Part shown: one piece after another, positions 32,967 through 43,874 of the stretch
How positions within the stretch are numbered: position 1 is the first letter of the stretch
How the letters are laid out: the number at the start of each line of letters is the position of its first letter
From: Triglochin maritima
Taxonomy: Eukaryota > Streptophyta > Magnoliopsida > Alismatales > Juncaginaceae
Direction of reading: 5' to 3'
DNA length: 64,000 nucleotides
Assembly: GCA_963682175.1 (NCBI GenBank)
Contig: OY821784.1
Location: 25,029,621-25,093,620 of the forward strand
The notes under the pieces: generated by a model
Told to the model about the DNA's origin: nothing
Seen by the model: only the letters and a program-made list of their open reading frames with translations
Databases searched by the model: none
Translations under genes and position numbers: made by a program

Positions 32967-34221
32967 CTAAAGGGCCATGGGGTAAGAGGAGCAAGCACTC
33001 AGATGTGCCTCCTCATCCAGAGATTCACAGGCGGATTCCTCAAGATCCTCTTCACTCGCAACCAGGTCATTAGGCACCTTAATAATATGTCGATGTGAGT
33101 CGAACATGCCTAATGACTCGGGCTCATCCGTGTCCTTAATGAAATTGTCTCCGACAGCATCGTCGAAGACCTTGGGTTGCTTACCAAGAGTAAGGATGTT
33201 GAAATCCGGCGTGAGGTTTCCAAAAGACAACCTCATGAAGCCATTGCAACAATTGATCAAAGCATTAGACGTCGGAAGAAAAGGCCTCCCAAGGATCACT
33301 TGAATTTGTCCTTGTGGGTTGGACACAGGTTCAATATCCAAGATGATGAAATCAACTGGAAATACGAACTCACCCACTTTAATAAGGACATCCTCCACAC
33401 ACCATCGTGGAATCTTGACAGATCTGTCAACCAACTGGAGGGTTGTCCTCATTGGTTTAAGATCCCCTATTCCAAGGTTGATATAGACAGAGTAGGGCAG
33501 GAGGTTCAGAAATCCTCCGAAATCCAATAAAGCTTGAGGGATTGTCACATTACCGATCATGCAAGAGACAGTTGGACAACCTGGGTCCTTGTATTTGACT
33601 TGCATGGGTTGTGTCAATATCGAGCTCACATTGGAGTCCAAAAATGCCTTTTTGGGAACATTTGTTCTTCTCTTAACAGTACAAAGGTCCTTAAGGAACT
33701 TGGCATACAGTGGCATTTGTTGAACAACGTCCAACAACAGGATGTTGACCTTTACTTGCCTAAGTACCTCAACGATTTTGTCCCAATGCTCGTCACGTTT
33801 TTCAGTCAACCTATGAGGGAATGGTGCCTTGGGGACAAAATAATCACGAGGAGGAGTCTCAGAATTAGGTTCCTTGACAGACTCACGACCCTCCTCGGAA
33901 GAGTCACCAACAGGGTTGGCTTCAGGCATTTCCACATTGTTGTCAACAACCTTTCCCGATCTTAATGTATGGACAACATTAGCGTGTTGGGAAGGGTCAC
34001 TTTCAACATTGTGTACATTTTGCCTAGCAAGAGCAGGTTAACCCTTGGGATTTACCACAGGTTGACTCGATAACTGACCCTTCTCGCGTTCATGGAGCTG
34101 ATGAGCCAACTGGATCACTTGTGATTCCAAAGCTTTGACCAAATTATTGCTGGCCGCAAACATGGTTTGTGTGCTCTGCATGAACACTTGAAGGGTTTGT
34201 TCTAGAGTAGGGTCCTTCGGG
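32967..34221 (-). pseudogene. M Gag-protease linker and retropepsin
   Basis: The main open frame is 33935-32967 (322 codons). It carries YFVPKAPFPHRLTEK, ILLLDVVQQMPLYAKFLKDL, ALLDFGGFLNLLPYSVYINL (active site, with DFG at the position of DTG or DLG), VLIKVGEFVFPVDFIILD and VILGRPFLPTSNALI. Upstream at 33965-34221 the Gag carboxyl coil, ESQVIQLAHQLHERE, is in another frame. The tail SYPMAL runs into an in-frame TAG before the RT linker, so gag, protease and RT were probably one polyprotein. Confidence 0.88.
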
Positions 34222-35138
34222 TCAACCCGTTGGGTAGTGGAGTTTGGATAGGATAACCCGACGATGAGGCCTGAGCAAGTTGGTAATTATGGTGTTCAGA
34301 CCTTTGATGTGGGGGTTGGTAGGTCGCCGATGGGCGTGGAGGTTGATAAGGTGCAGGTTGAGCGTGCGAGCTTTGACCGTGACCCCGCTAGACCCCCAAG
34401 AGAAGTTAGGATGGTTATGCCATCCCGGGTTGTAGGAGTGACTGTATGGGTCGTTACGGGGCATCTGTTGATACATCGCATTTGCATGCTCAATATCCCT
34501 TGGAGCGTAAGCGCATTCCAAGTCATCATGGCCAGTAGGTCCACACCTACTACACCCAGGAGTAGCGACCTGAGCTACAGGAGCTTGGTCCAACTCTAAA
34601 CTCTCAATCCTACGCATGAGAGCATCCAATTTCGCCTCAGAAGCGATAGTTGAGTCAACTTGATATGATCTAGCCCGACCAGAAGACCTAGCAGCTGGTG
34701 GCTCTCTTATGGTGTCCCACTCAAAGGTACGTTCAACCATTAACTCAAAAGTGTACCATGCCTCATTGATGGGTTTCATTTGGAAATCACCCTGACACAT
34801 CGACTCCAACAATGTGCGGGTGTTGTAGTTGAGGCCCTCATAAATAATCTGGCACAACTGCCATAGCTCAAGTCTATGATGAGGGCACTGCTGGAGAAGG
34901 TCCTCAAGCCTCTCAAAGAAAGCATGAAAAGATTTGGTCTTAGTTTGATACATTTGATGTATCTTGTGCCGTATCTGTTGAGTTTTCCTTTTAGGGAAAA
35001 ATCTCTTCAGAAATACGGTCACAAAGTCATCCCAAGACCGAATAGAGCTCGTCGGGAGGCTGTACATCCATTTCTTTGCGTTATCCTTCAACGCGAAAGA
35101 AATCATCCTCAACCGGACCAAATCCTCCTCAAGTTGTT
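34222..35138 (-). pseudogene. M Gag, capsid and zinc knuckle
   Basis: Continues Gag from the left edge of LARD2: LRMISFALKDNAKKWMY, WDDFVTVFLKRFFPKRK, FHAFFERLEDLLQQCPHH, LCQIIYEGL, ESMCQGDF, the CCHC knuckle CSRCGPTGHDDLEC and YSHSYNPGWHNHPNFSWG. After WGSSG the frame shifts to low-complexity residues. It is about as similar to the TR-GAG Gag as expected for distinct subfamilies. The first part of the protein is at 40842-41313. Confidence 0.92.
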
Positions 35139-36669
35139 TGATTGATCATTTTATTTAAACCGCAAGTGCATGACCGCGTTGAAGCGGTGGCAAATACGGG
35201 TCGTCCACTGGGAGGTGTGTCGACTTTTGGTTTGTTCGAAGGCGTGTGGTAAAGAAAGGAGAGAAATGTTGATTACACTAACTACACTAGAATGCAAAAG
35301 GAAATGAAAGATAAGCAATAACAACTAAACCCCATTGGGGGTAGAGAAATAATGTGAAAATAAAAATGTGTGTGTGTTCAATTAAGCTCCTCACAACATG
35401 TAGTGCATGAAATCACAAAACGACATCCAATTTTGCCTCCACATGAATTAAGATAAGACTACATCATTTAAACATACAAGACAATAATTGGAATGAAGCT
35501 AAATGAACTCATGTATAAAGACTAGACCCTACTATGCCTCCACATGAATTAAGATAAGACTACATCATTAAAACATACAAGACATTAACTAAGGTAAAGG
35601 CAACAAGAGTACATACACGACAAATTGTGTTTCCAATATTAATTCCATCCATATCCTAACCTTATCATTCCCCATAAAATAGGTCCAGTAATCAACGCAT
35701 AAGCTAAGCTTCATTCAAGAGCATTAGCATATCAAAGATAAGAGTGAAAACCCATTAGATGGTTATGGAAATCATATAAAGCTCAAGGGATTAAGATAAC
35801 ACACACTTAATACACTACATGATCATATCACATATTTCTCCACCCCCCAAGTGGGGATGGAACTACTCACTACTCATTACACTAACTATATTAACAAAAT
35901 GAAGCATAATACTGAAATGAAATTACCCTAAGAAAGCAAGAAATATTAAAGAAGCTTAAAAGGAAAGGAAAGACTAAACAAGCATGCACAAATTAAAAGA
36001 CAAGATTAAAAGAAACTAGAAAAATTATTTTATTAACAAATGACTCACATTGAAGGTAGCATTCTTCTCCACCTTGAGTTTTTGCTTCAAGGCTCACTCC
36101 TTAGTAGAGAGAATGCACCCAAGCAATGGGTAGTTACAATGGAAGGTGAAGAGTTCTATTTATAAGCATGGAAGAAGCTAATCCGGGAAAATCCCCCGAC
36201 GTGGGACTAAACCAATACCAAAAATAGCCTAAACAAACATTAATACAAGTCCAAGCGAAATCTTAGCGGATATGGGATGATCCAGACCACCAATTGGCGG
36301 TCTATAAGGCCCAGATCCGTTTGCTTTTTTGTGTTGGGCTTTGCTTGAAGTATTTCTTGGTCTTGGATGCATCTACTTGGTTTGTTGGAGCTCCGACCCG
36401 AGTCGAATTGCCAAAATACTCCCCATGATGGTGTGGAGTTTCCTGTTTTGCTCTTAGGTCCTTCGGTCTTACGATCAGGTCCTTCTCCCTTGCATCTTAG
36501 TCCCCAGGTCTCACAATTACGTCCTTTTTCCTGCTTTTGGGTCCTTTCATGGCTCCTCTTCAAACATCTTTATTCTTGAAAACTAAACATAAAACTCATC
36601 ACGTAGCATTGCTTAGGTGTAAGATATTGGATATAAGATACAAATGTGAGCATGAAATGATGTCAATCA
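35139..36669 (-). repeat. LARD2 3' LTR
   Basis: 1,531 bases, with terminal TGATTGA and TCAATCA. The degenerate palindrome GACCACCAATTGGCGGTC is at 36285-36302. There are about twenty differences from the 5' LTR by eye, so it is older than TR-GAG1. Confidence 0.93.
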
Positions 36670-38200
36670 AATACCCCCACACCTAAGTTTTTGCTAGTCC
36701 CGAGCAAAACAAAGAAAGAGAAAAGCAAACGAGAAACAAGAAATCCTAACTCACTTTCGTAGGAATCACGGTTGCACTTAGCACGTGCAACAAGCCGTTA
36801 AACCTCTTTGTTGCCAAGGAGGAGGAGTGTTGTCTCCTGAGAGTTTTCAGCGGATATACCCACAAAATCCGAACAAGATGCATTATTCAATCTAGACACT
36901 CGACTCGTTGGAAATATTTTGTCGATCATTGGACGCGGTAATCCTATTGGCCGACTCTATATAGGTAATCAGTTAACACCTAGCCTAATGAACCATTCGT
37001 GCTAGTTAAATAACGAATTAAGTGAAAGACATGGACAACCTCAACATCCTCAAGTGATACAAAGTGTAAGGTCCATTAAGGTTCTTATTTGCATTACCAT
37101 TTTTTCCTTTTTGTTTCCTTTCTCTTTTTTTTCTTCTTGTTTTTCTTTTTATTAGTTGGAGCTTCATTCTCCCAGGGTCAGGTTTCGGGCATCATTGCCC
37201 ATGAGGACTTACACTATCACGTACACCTTTCCCCAAATCTCCACATAGGGCAATCCCTACCACCCGTGTAACGGGAGTTCGGTCGGCGCATCCCAAGTCA
37301 GATGACTCGAAAGCACCACGCACAAAGTCCCCTCAGACCTACTTTCCCGAGTGATAGGAGCCGTGCGAGAAGAGAGAACACCTACTCACTTATTTCTTAT
37401 CTACACATGAACCAAAACCCCTACACTTAATGTCTCACAACAAGATTTAAAGGGTCCTTAACTACAACAAACTTCCTTAAGTTAACAGACACGAATTATT
37501 AACTCACTAGGTTCAGGGTGGACTTCTTTAAATGTTTGAGCACTGAAACCCAATGATTACTCACCCCCAAGGGAAACTGGGGTGCATCATAACGACTCGA
37601 TAAATCCTAAAGCCACTGTACTAGATATCCTAATGCATCAAGTTCAAGACAATTTTGGGAGCATTCTTTTTACGTTGCCTCTCAACGGTTTTGCACATGC
37701 TAAACACACGCAAAACCCATAAAAGAAGACAAGTCCCCCAAGGATCATGGCAAGCAAATATATCGATACTAAATGTAGCACACTAACATGACCCTAACAA
37801 TGCAAACAAAAGAAAAAAAATCGAAAGAAAAGACTCGACTATGTACACACGTAAAACACCCCCCCACACCTACTTCATGCATTGTCCTCAATGAATGTGA
37901 GCAAGATACTACATGGATGTATATATGAAACAGAAGAGATCTCACCAACATGAAGTACAAAGGGAAGTTCAAGGTCATGTTGATGGACACAAACCCGAAT
38001 TTCCTCAAAACCTGTGAGATACTTAAAAAAGGATACAAATACGTGAAAGAAATGGAGCCTAAATACACAAGGGTTGGGGCTCACAACAATCGATGCTCAC
38101 TGAAGGAGTCTTTTATTGTACTTTTTTATATATAACTATGTACAGACATAAGTTCCCATCTTCATCTGTCAAAAGACATCAAATGGGAACCTCAAGAATT
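36670..38200 (-). other. LARD2 polypurine tract and 3' non-coding region
   Basis: The tract TAGGTGTGGGGGTATT (36670-36686, minus) is followed by about 1.5 kb collinear with the other family 3' regions, including the conserved TTGCACGTGCTAAGTGCAACCG (near 36769) and a T-rich tract at 37100-37155. A short deletion near 37720 removes a T/C-rich segment present in LARD1. No gene is seen. Confidence 0.85.
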
Positions 38201-38202
38201 GG

Positions 38203-39279
38203 TCAATGCACTTGGAAAGGGAACATGACACCACGCGGGGCCAGAATACGCATACGTGGGCCCCCTTCACAAAGAGCAACAGATGAAATGAGAGGTTCAT
38301 GAATTGGACGCAAAGGCGTCTCATTCAAAGGATCAAACTGAAAAAGCATGAACCTCTCAAGAGTTTGGGAAATGAGGGGCAACGGAAGAAGAGTTTCTCC
38401 CGTTGCGCTGATGAAGTTATGATCGTCAATCCAAACTCTCCAACCAACAGGCTGGTGCGTCGGAACGAGGGCAAGAACCCCGTTAGGCATGTCCGACACA
38501 CCAGACGAACAAAAGGTGGGTCTCATACCCAAGGTATCCTCCAAGGAACTCTTAATACACTCATGAGCAATGTAGTTGTTTGATGTTCCTTCATTTCCAA
38601 GATGATCAGGAACAATAGTGAGAGGCAAACTCTCATCAGGTTGTTTGAAATTGAGGGGACTAAGGAGCTCTTGCTCCACCAGAGGTGAGTCCTTAGGAGG
38701 TACAACAATAAGGTCATGTGGCTCAAGGGCCACAGGACAAGAAGATAAGGCACAATCATGTGCCGACTCGTAATGAAGCTGGTCCATGTTATTCTCAATT
38801 GGGATCGAATCGTCCACCAAGTGATCGTGAATTGAAACCCCAAGTCCCTCAGACTGACTAGGAGTTTGACTTTGAAAGATTGTGCTTTGAATTTGTGGAT
38901 GTGGTGGTGGCGGTTCGATATCAAAAGATGAATCCTCATGTTGACAAGAATAAGTTACTCTCCTCACGTTCACGTAATTGCTGCGACATTTGACTCACCT
39001 GCAGTGCCATATTTTGTATGGACTGTTGAATGGTTTCCATGAACGTAAAGAAAGTTTGTTTCGAGGAATCAGGTATGTGGTCAACTATGAGGTCCAAGTC
39101 AGAGCTTGGGAAATTTTGGGGTTGGGTGTTGATGGGCTGAGAATGAGTCCAATGATTTGAAGTGGGGTGTTGGTAGAATTCTGGGTATTCGGGAGGAGGA
39201 TACTGGGGTGGAAATGATGTATAAGAATTTGAATACGAATTGTCTCGAATCGTCCAAACCAACGTCTGGACAGAGCACC
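38203..39279 (-). pseudogene. LARD2 gag tail ORF with RT-like fossil
   Basis: Two overlapping minus frames (39279-38936 and 38973-38203) are one ancestral ORF with a one-base gain near 38950. The amino part is the Tyr/Pro-rich stretch and the coil MALQVSQMSQQLRERE. The 256-codon carboxyl part is open to its stop and closely matches LARD1: CPVALEPHDL, ESLPLTIVPDHLG, VPTHQPVGWRVWIDDHN and the final MFPFQVH. There is no zinc knuckle, capsid or protease. The frame begins almost at the primer site because of a deletion, and no good start codon is seen. Confidence 0.75.
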
Positions 39280-39297
39280 TCCCCGGCAATGGCGCCA
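39280..39297 (-). other. LARD2 primer-binding site (tRNA-Asp)
   Basis: On the minus strand TGGCGCCATTGCCGGGGA, one mismatch from perfect complementarity to plant tRNA-Asp. Confidence 0.9.
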
Positions 39298-39303
39298 AAA
39301 ACT

Positions 39304-40836
39304 TGATTGATCATTTTATTTAAACCGCAAGTGCACGACCGCGTTGAAGCGATGACAAATACGGGTCGTCCACTGGGAGGTGTGTCGACTTTTGGTTTGT
39401 TCGAAGGCGAATGGGAAAGAAAGGAGAGAAAGGTTGATTACACTAACTACACTAGAATGCAAAAGGAAATGAAATATAAGCAACAAAAACTAAACCCCAT
39501 AGGGGGTAGAGAAATAATGTGAATATAAAAATGTGTGTGTGTTCAATTAAGCTCCTCACAACATGTAGTGCATGAAATCACAAAACGACATCCAACTTTG
39601 CCTCCACATGAATTAAGATAAGACTACATCATTTAAACATACAAGACAATAATTGGAATGAAGCTAAATGAACTCATGTACAAAGACTAGACCCTACTAT
39701 GCCTCCACATGAATTAAGATAAGACTACATCATTAAAACATACAAGACATTAACTAAGGTAAAGGCAACAAGAGTACATACACGACAAATTGTGTTTCCA
39801 ATATTAATTCCATCCATATCCTAACCTTATCATTCCCCATAAAATAGGTCCAGTAATCAACGCATAAGCTAAGCTTCATTCAAGAGCATTAGCATATCAA
39901 AGATAAGAGTGAAAACCCATTAGATGGTTATGGAAATCATATAAAGCTCAAGGGATTAAGATAACACACACTTAATACACTACATGATCATATCACATAT
40001 TTCTCCACCCCCCAAGTGGGGATGGAACTACTCACTACTCATTACACTAACTATATTAACAAAATGAAGCATAATATTGAAATGAAATTACCCTAAGAAA
40101 GCAAGAAATATTAAAGAAGCTTAAAAGGAAAGGAAAGACTAAACAAGCATGCACAAATTAAAAGACAAGATTAAAAGAAACTAGAAAAATTATTTTATTA
40201 ACAAATGACTCACATTGAAGGTAGCATTCTTCTCCACCTTGAGTTTTTGCTTCAAGGCTCACTCCTTAGTAGAGAGAATGCACCCAAGCAATGGGTAGTT
40301 ACAATGGAAGGAGAAGAGTTCTATTTATAAGCATGGAAGAAGCTAATCCGGGAAAATCCCCCGATGTGGGACTAAACCAATACCAAAAATAGCCTAAACA
40401 AACATTAATACAAGTCCAAGCGAAATCTTAGTGGATCTGGGATGATCCAGACCACCAATTGGCGGTCTATAAGGCCCAGATCCGTTTGCTTTTTTGTGTT
40501 GGGCTTTGCTCGAAGTATTTCTTGGTCTTGGATGCATCTACTTGGTTTGTTGGAGCTCCGACCCGAGTCGAATTGCCAAAATACTCCCCATGATGGTGTG
40601 GAGTTTCCTGTTTTGCTCTTAGGTTCTTCGGTCTTACGATTAGGTCCTTCTCCCTTGCATCTTAGTCCCCAGGTCTCACAATTTGGTCATTTTTCCTGCT
40701 TTTGGGTCCTTTCATGGCTCTTCTCTTCAAACCTCTTTATTCCTGAAAACTAAACATAAAACTCGTCATGTAGCATTGCTTAGGTGTAAGATAATGGATA
40801 TAAGATACAAATATGAGCATGAAATGATGTCAATCA
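39304..40836 (-). repeat. LARD2 5' LTR with promoter
   Basis: 1,533 bases. The TATA box lies at about 40321-40328 (minus). The palindrome is at 40450-40467. The right flank TTGTT is the target duplication. Confidence 0.93.
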
Positions 40837-40841
40837 TTGTT

Positions 40842-41313
40842 GAAGCTTGAACATGGATCATACTTCCTCAAATTCACGTATAATAATATACGGATCCTCC
40901 TTATTGACAGTGAAGGTAGGAAGCATGCTAACATATTGAGGTTTCAGCTCATAGTTGTTCCCGCGAGCTGGGGGAAGAACTATGCAAGAAGGTTGCGCGG
41001 CCCAAACAGGATGGGTCCGCTCCCACAAAGTCATCTGTCTATCCTGTCGAGCTAAAGGTGGTGGTGCACCAAGAACTCGATCCTGACCGAATCCTTCTTC
41101 CTCTCGAGTCAGAGGAGGAGGTCTACGTGGTGGTGGGAGCGGACCAAGGTAATCTATGTATGGAACCCGGTCTCTCCCGTCACCACGAGAAGACTCGGCC
41201 TCACGCTCCAAAGGAGCACGAGGCAGAGATGGTCGATCACCAAGACCGTCCATCTCAGAAAAATGCACTCTCTCAAGTCGAGCACTCTCACCAGAACGAG
41301 CCCAACCTCGCAT
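40842..41313 (-). pseudogene. M Gag, amino part
   Basis: The frame starts at 41313 (MRGWARSGESARLERVHF) and has an Arg/Pro-rich region, LWERTHPVWAAQPSCIVL, NNYELKPQYVSMLPTFT and DPYIIIREFEEV. The last blocks match the TR-GAG Gag (LPSCIVLPEANGNHFEV, QFISMLPHFTGKGDPYIFL). An in-frame TGA follows EEV where TR-GAG1 has a Cys codon. Six codons later LARD2 interrupts the gene, which resumes at 35138. Confidence 0.88.
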
Positions 41314-42346
41314 AAAATGCTCGACTCGACTCTAAAATAACACACAACAGAAGGTGTACTAAGAGAAGGAGACTACTTGTAGAAAGTAGATGAGGAGACG
41401 ACTCAGATGAGGAGGGAAGAATCCTTAGAGCTAGCGTGGGTAGTGGGTGAAGGTAGAAGCCTAATCTAGCAATCACGACTCAAACAACATAAGACTATGG
41501 GTCCTTAGGCTAGACGACTCCTAACTTCGAGGTCACTAGTATTGACACGCCTCACCTCCCTACAATGAAAACCACAATGCCCAGCACGTGATACCAGATC
41601 TGGAGATCCAGTACCTCATACTATCAACAAGGCGGGCGACACCGATCAGGTCATGATGGTCTCGACTAGATTACTCTCCTAGTGCGTCCAAAATCCTTAG
41701 GGCCAATGTCTACTTGCTTTTAGAATTAAGGCTTTTATTAAGAGTGATTTTTTGGGCCAAGGAAAGGGTGATGAAATCCCCCACCTTATCTTTTATGGGA
41801 CAACCTGTCCTTAATAGCGTTTTGATCATAAATCTAGCAATCAACTCTCCAATCAAACGCTCACTCACTATTGTCCCGATGCACCTTACTAACTAATGCA
41901 TGATCGAAACATGCATGAATGAGAGAATTGGGTGCATGTACCTCACGGCAGCAATAACCAACAAAAATGTAAAGCAAAGACAAATGCGTGCAAGGTCTAC
42001 AAATGATGCATGACCTAGATGACAATCAATTTACTCGTTTTCTTTGAGTTTTAAGTCCAAGTTGAACAAAGGGGATTGATTGTTAATCTTTGAGCAAACT
42101 ACAAGTCACAACATGCAAGATTGAGCTCCCAGACAACTAAAATGAACAAACAAATAACCAGAACAAATATTGGAGAAAATAGAGCTCAACAGGCCGCTAA
42201 ATGGTGGTTAGTGTGGTGGGTTTCTGCTTCCAATTCCTCCAGTCGCCTCCCCTTGATCCTGAGGATCCCTGAATCAGATCAAAACTAAACAAAAAGAAAA
42301 ATTAAAACCACTCGAATCGTCCAAACTAAAGTCTAGACGGAACACC
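41314..42346 (-). other. M leader
   Basis: About 1 kb between primer site and gag, collinear in parts with the LARD1 and TR-GAG1 leaders (for example GATGAAATCCCCCACCTTATC near 41771). No gene is seen. Confidence 0.75.
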
Positions 42347-42364
42347 TCCCCGGCAACGGTGCCA
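42347..42364 (-). other. M primer-binding site (tRNA-Asp)
   Basis: On the minus strand TGGCACCGTTGCCGGGGA, one mismatch to plant tRNA-Asp and identical to the TR-GAG1 site. Confidence 0.9.
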
Positions 42365-42370
42365 AAAACT

Positions 42371-43693
42371 TGATTGGTACGTTTTAATTAACCGCAAGTG
42401 CACGACCGCGTTGAAGTGGTGGCAAATACGGGTCGATCCATAGGGAGGTGTGGCACTTTAGTTTGTTCGAGGGCGAGTGGGAAAGAAAGGAGAGAAAGAT
42501 TGATTAAACTAGACTACACTAAACTAGTAGCAACAATGAAGGAAATGAAAGTATAAAACGAACTAAAACTAAGCTAAGCAACGACTAATAGGAAATGAAA
42601 GTATAAAACGAACTAAAACTAAGCTAAGCAACGAAATTCAGGAATGAGAAACAACCCTAAGGGGTGGAGTGTGTGTACACATGAAATAAGTATGGTGAAT
42701 GCATACAATAAGCTCAAGTGTAGTTAGTTTTTGTGAATGCATAAGAAGTACCTAATGGCAAGACCTATCATTTAAAGCACTAACCGAGGTGATTAATATG
42801 AGGATGACAAGTTTGTTATTAAGAACATAAACAAGCATGGAATGTACATAATATTATGGCAGAAACCATCAAGTAAAAGTTCTTATTAATTCAAGCAAGC
42901 ATACTAATATTTCTCACATACAACAATGTTTAGCATTCATACCATCTACATAACATGTATACACATCTACTCCACCCCCAAAGGGGAATTGAACTACTCA
43001 CACATATTTAAACTAACATTTATACTATGGAAAAAATCATGCTTAAACTAATTATAAGAAGACTAAAACAACAAGTTTAACTAAAATGACATAAAAGTAA
43101 AGAAGCAGCAAGACATAAGAAAGGAAATTAAACTAAGAACGAAACAACATAACCAAAGGAAAACATCTATTATTACTCACTCAATTACAAGTAGCCTCTC
43201 TCCAGCAGGGTTTTTGCTTCAAGGCTTTAACTCTTAGTAGAGAGGATGGCCAGCAAGAGAGAGATGCGGTACAAGAGAGGAGGGAGAGTTCTATTTATAG
43301 CCATAGAAAAAGGTAATCCGTGACAATCCCCCGGTATGGGACTAAACAAATACCAGAAATAGACTAAATACACACTAATATGTGACCCTATGAAATCTTA
43401 GCAGATCCGGATCAAACCAGACCGGCAATCTGCGGTCTTGGACCGCCAATTAACGGTCTATATTGTTTGGATCCGGCCGTTGTTTCGTGTGGGCTTTTCT
43501 GGATGTCTTTTTTGGTCTTTGATGCATCTACTTCCCTTGCTGGAGCTCCGACCCGAACAAAATTGCCAAACTACTCCCCATGATGGTGTGGAGTATTCTT
43601 GTTTGCTCCTTGGTCCTTCGATCTTACATTCAGGTCATTCGATCTTGCATCTTAGTCCTCGAGTCTCTCAACTCGATCTTACATTCAGGTCCT
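42371..43693 (-). repeat. M 5' LTR, truncated
   Basis: The type-A LTR in minus orientation starts TGATTGGTACG at 42371. The palindrome pair near 43425-43460 is diverged. The outermost LTR segment of roughly 100 bases is missing: at about 43693 it passes directly into plus-strand TR-GAG internal sequence. A 42-base unit (GGAAATGAAAGTATAAAACG...) is duplicated near 42540-42640, and CGATCTTACATTCAGGTC is repeated at 43618 and 43675 beside the junction. Confidence 0.85.
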
Positions 43694-43874
43694 TGTGTGC
43701 TTCTACCTGTACCCATCCGCCGTAGCATAAGGACTTCTTCCTTTCTCTCCTGAGTCATTCCTTCTCTCCTGTATCCCCCCGTCTTGTCCTCTACGTACAT
43801 TCTTTATTAATTTTTTGTTTGGTGTGTGTGCACCTTTGTGCATGCTTTCGTGGACATGAGACGAGAGTGGTCGT

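Larger units (their letters stand above)
35139..40836 (-). mobile_element. LARD2, non-autonomous LTR retrotransposon
   Basis: A 5,698-base minus-strand element with LTRs of 1,531 and 1,533 bases and a perfect 5-base target duplication TTGTT (35134-35138 and 40837-40841). It split the M gag frame between LQQ and LEED. Relative to LARD1 it lacks about 1.52 kb comprising most of the leader and the zinc knuckle. Only the gag tail ORF remains. It has no enzyme of its own. Confidence 0.95.
12812..43693 (-). mobile_element. Athila-like Ty3/gypsy element M, thrice interrupted
   Basis: This is the oldest recognisable large element. Right to left it holds a truncated 5' LTR, a tRNA-Asp primer site, leader, gag, protease, RT, RNase H, integrase and an extra ORF that ends at an inserted LTR. 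LARD1, TR-GAG1 and LARD2 sit inside integrase, between RT and RNase H, and inside gag. Removing them with one TSD copy each leaves about 9.15 kb, short of a whole Athila element because the 3' LTR and the start of the 5' LTR are missing. The gene order and the extra downstream ORF fit the Athila group. Several stops and frameshifts show it is dead. Confidence 0.88.
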
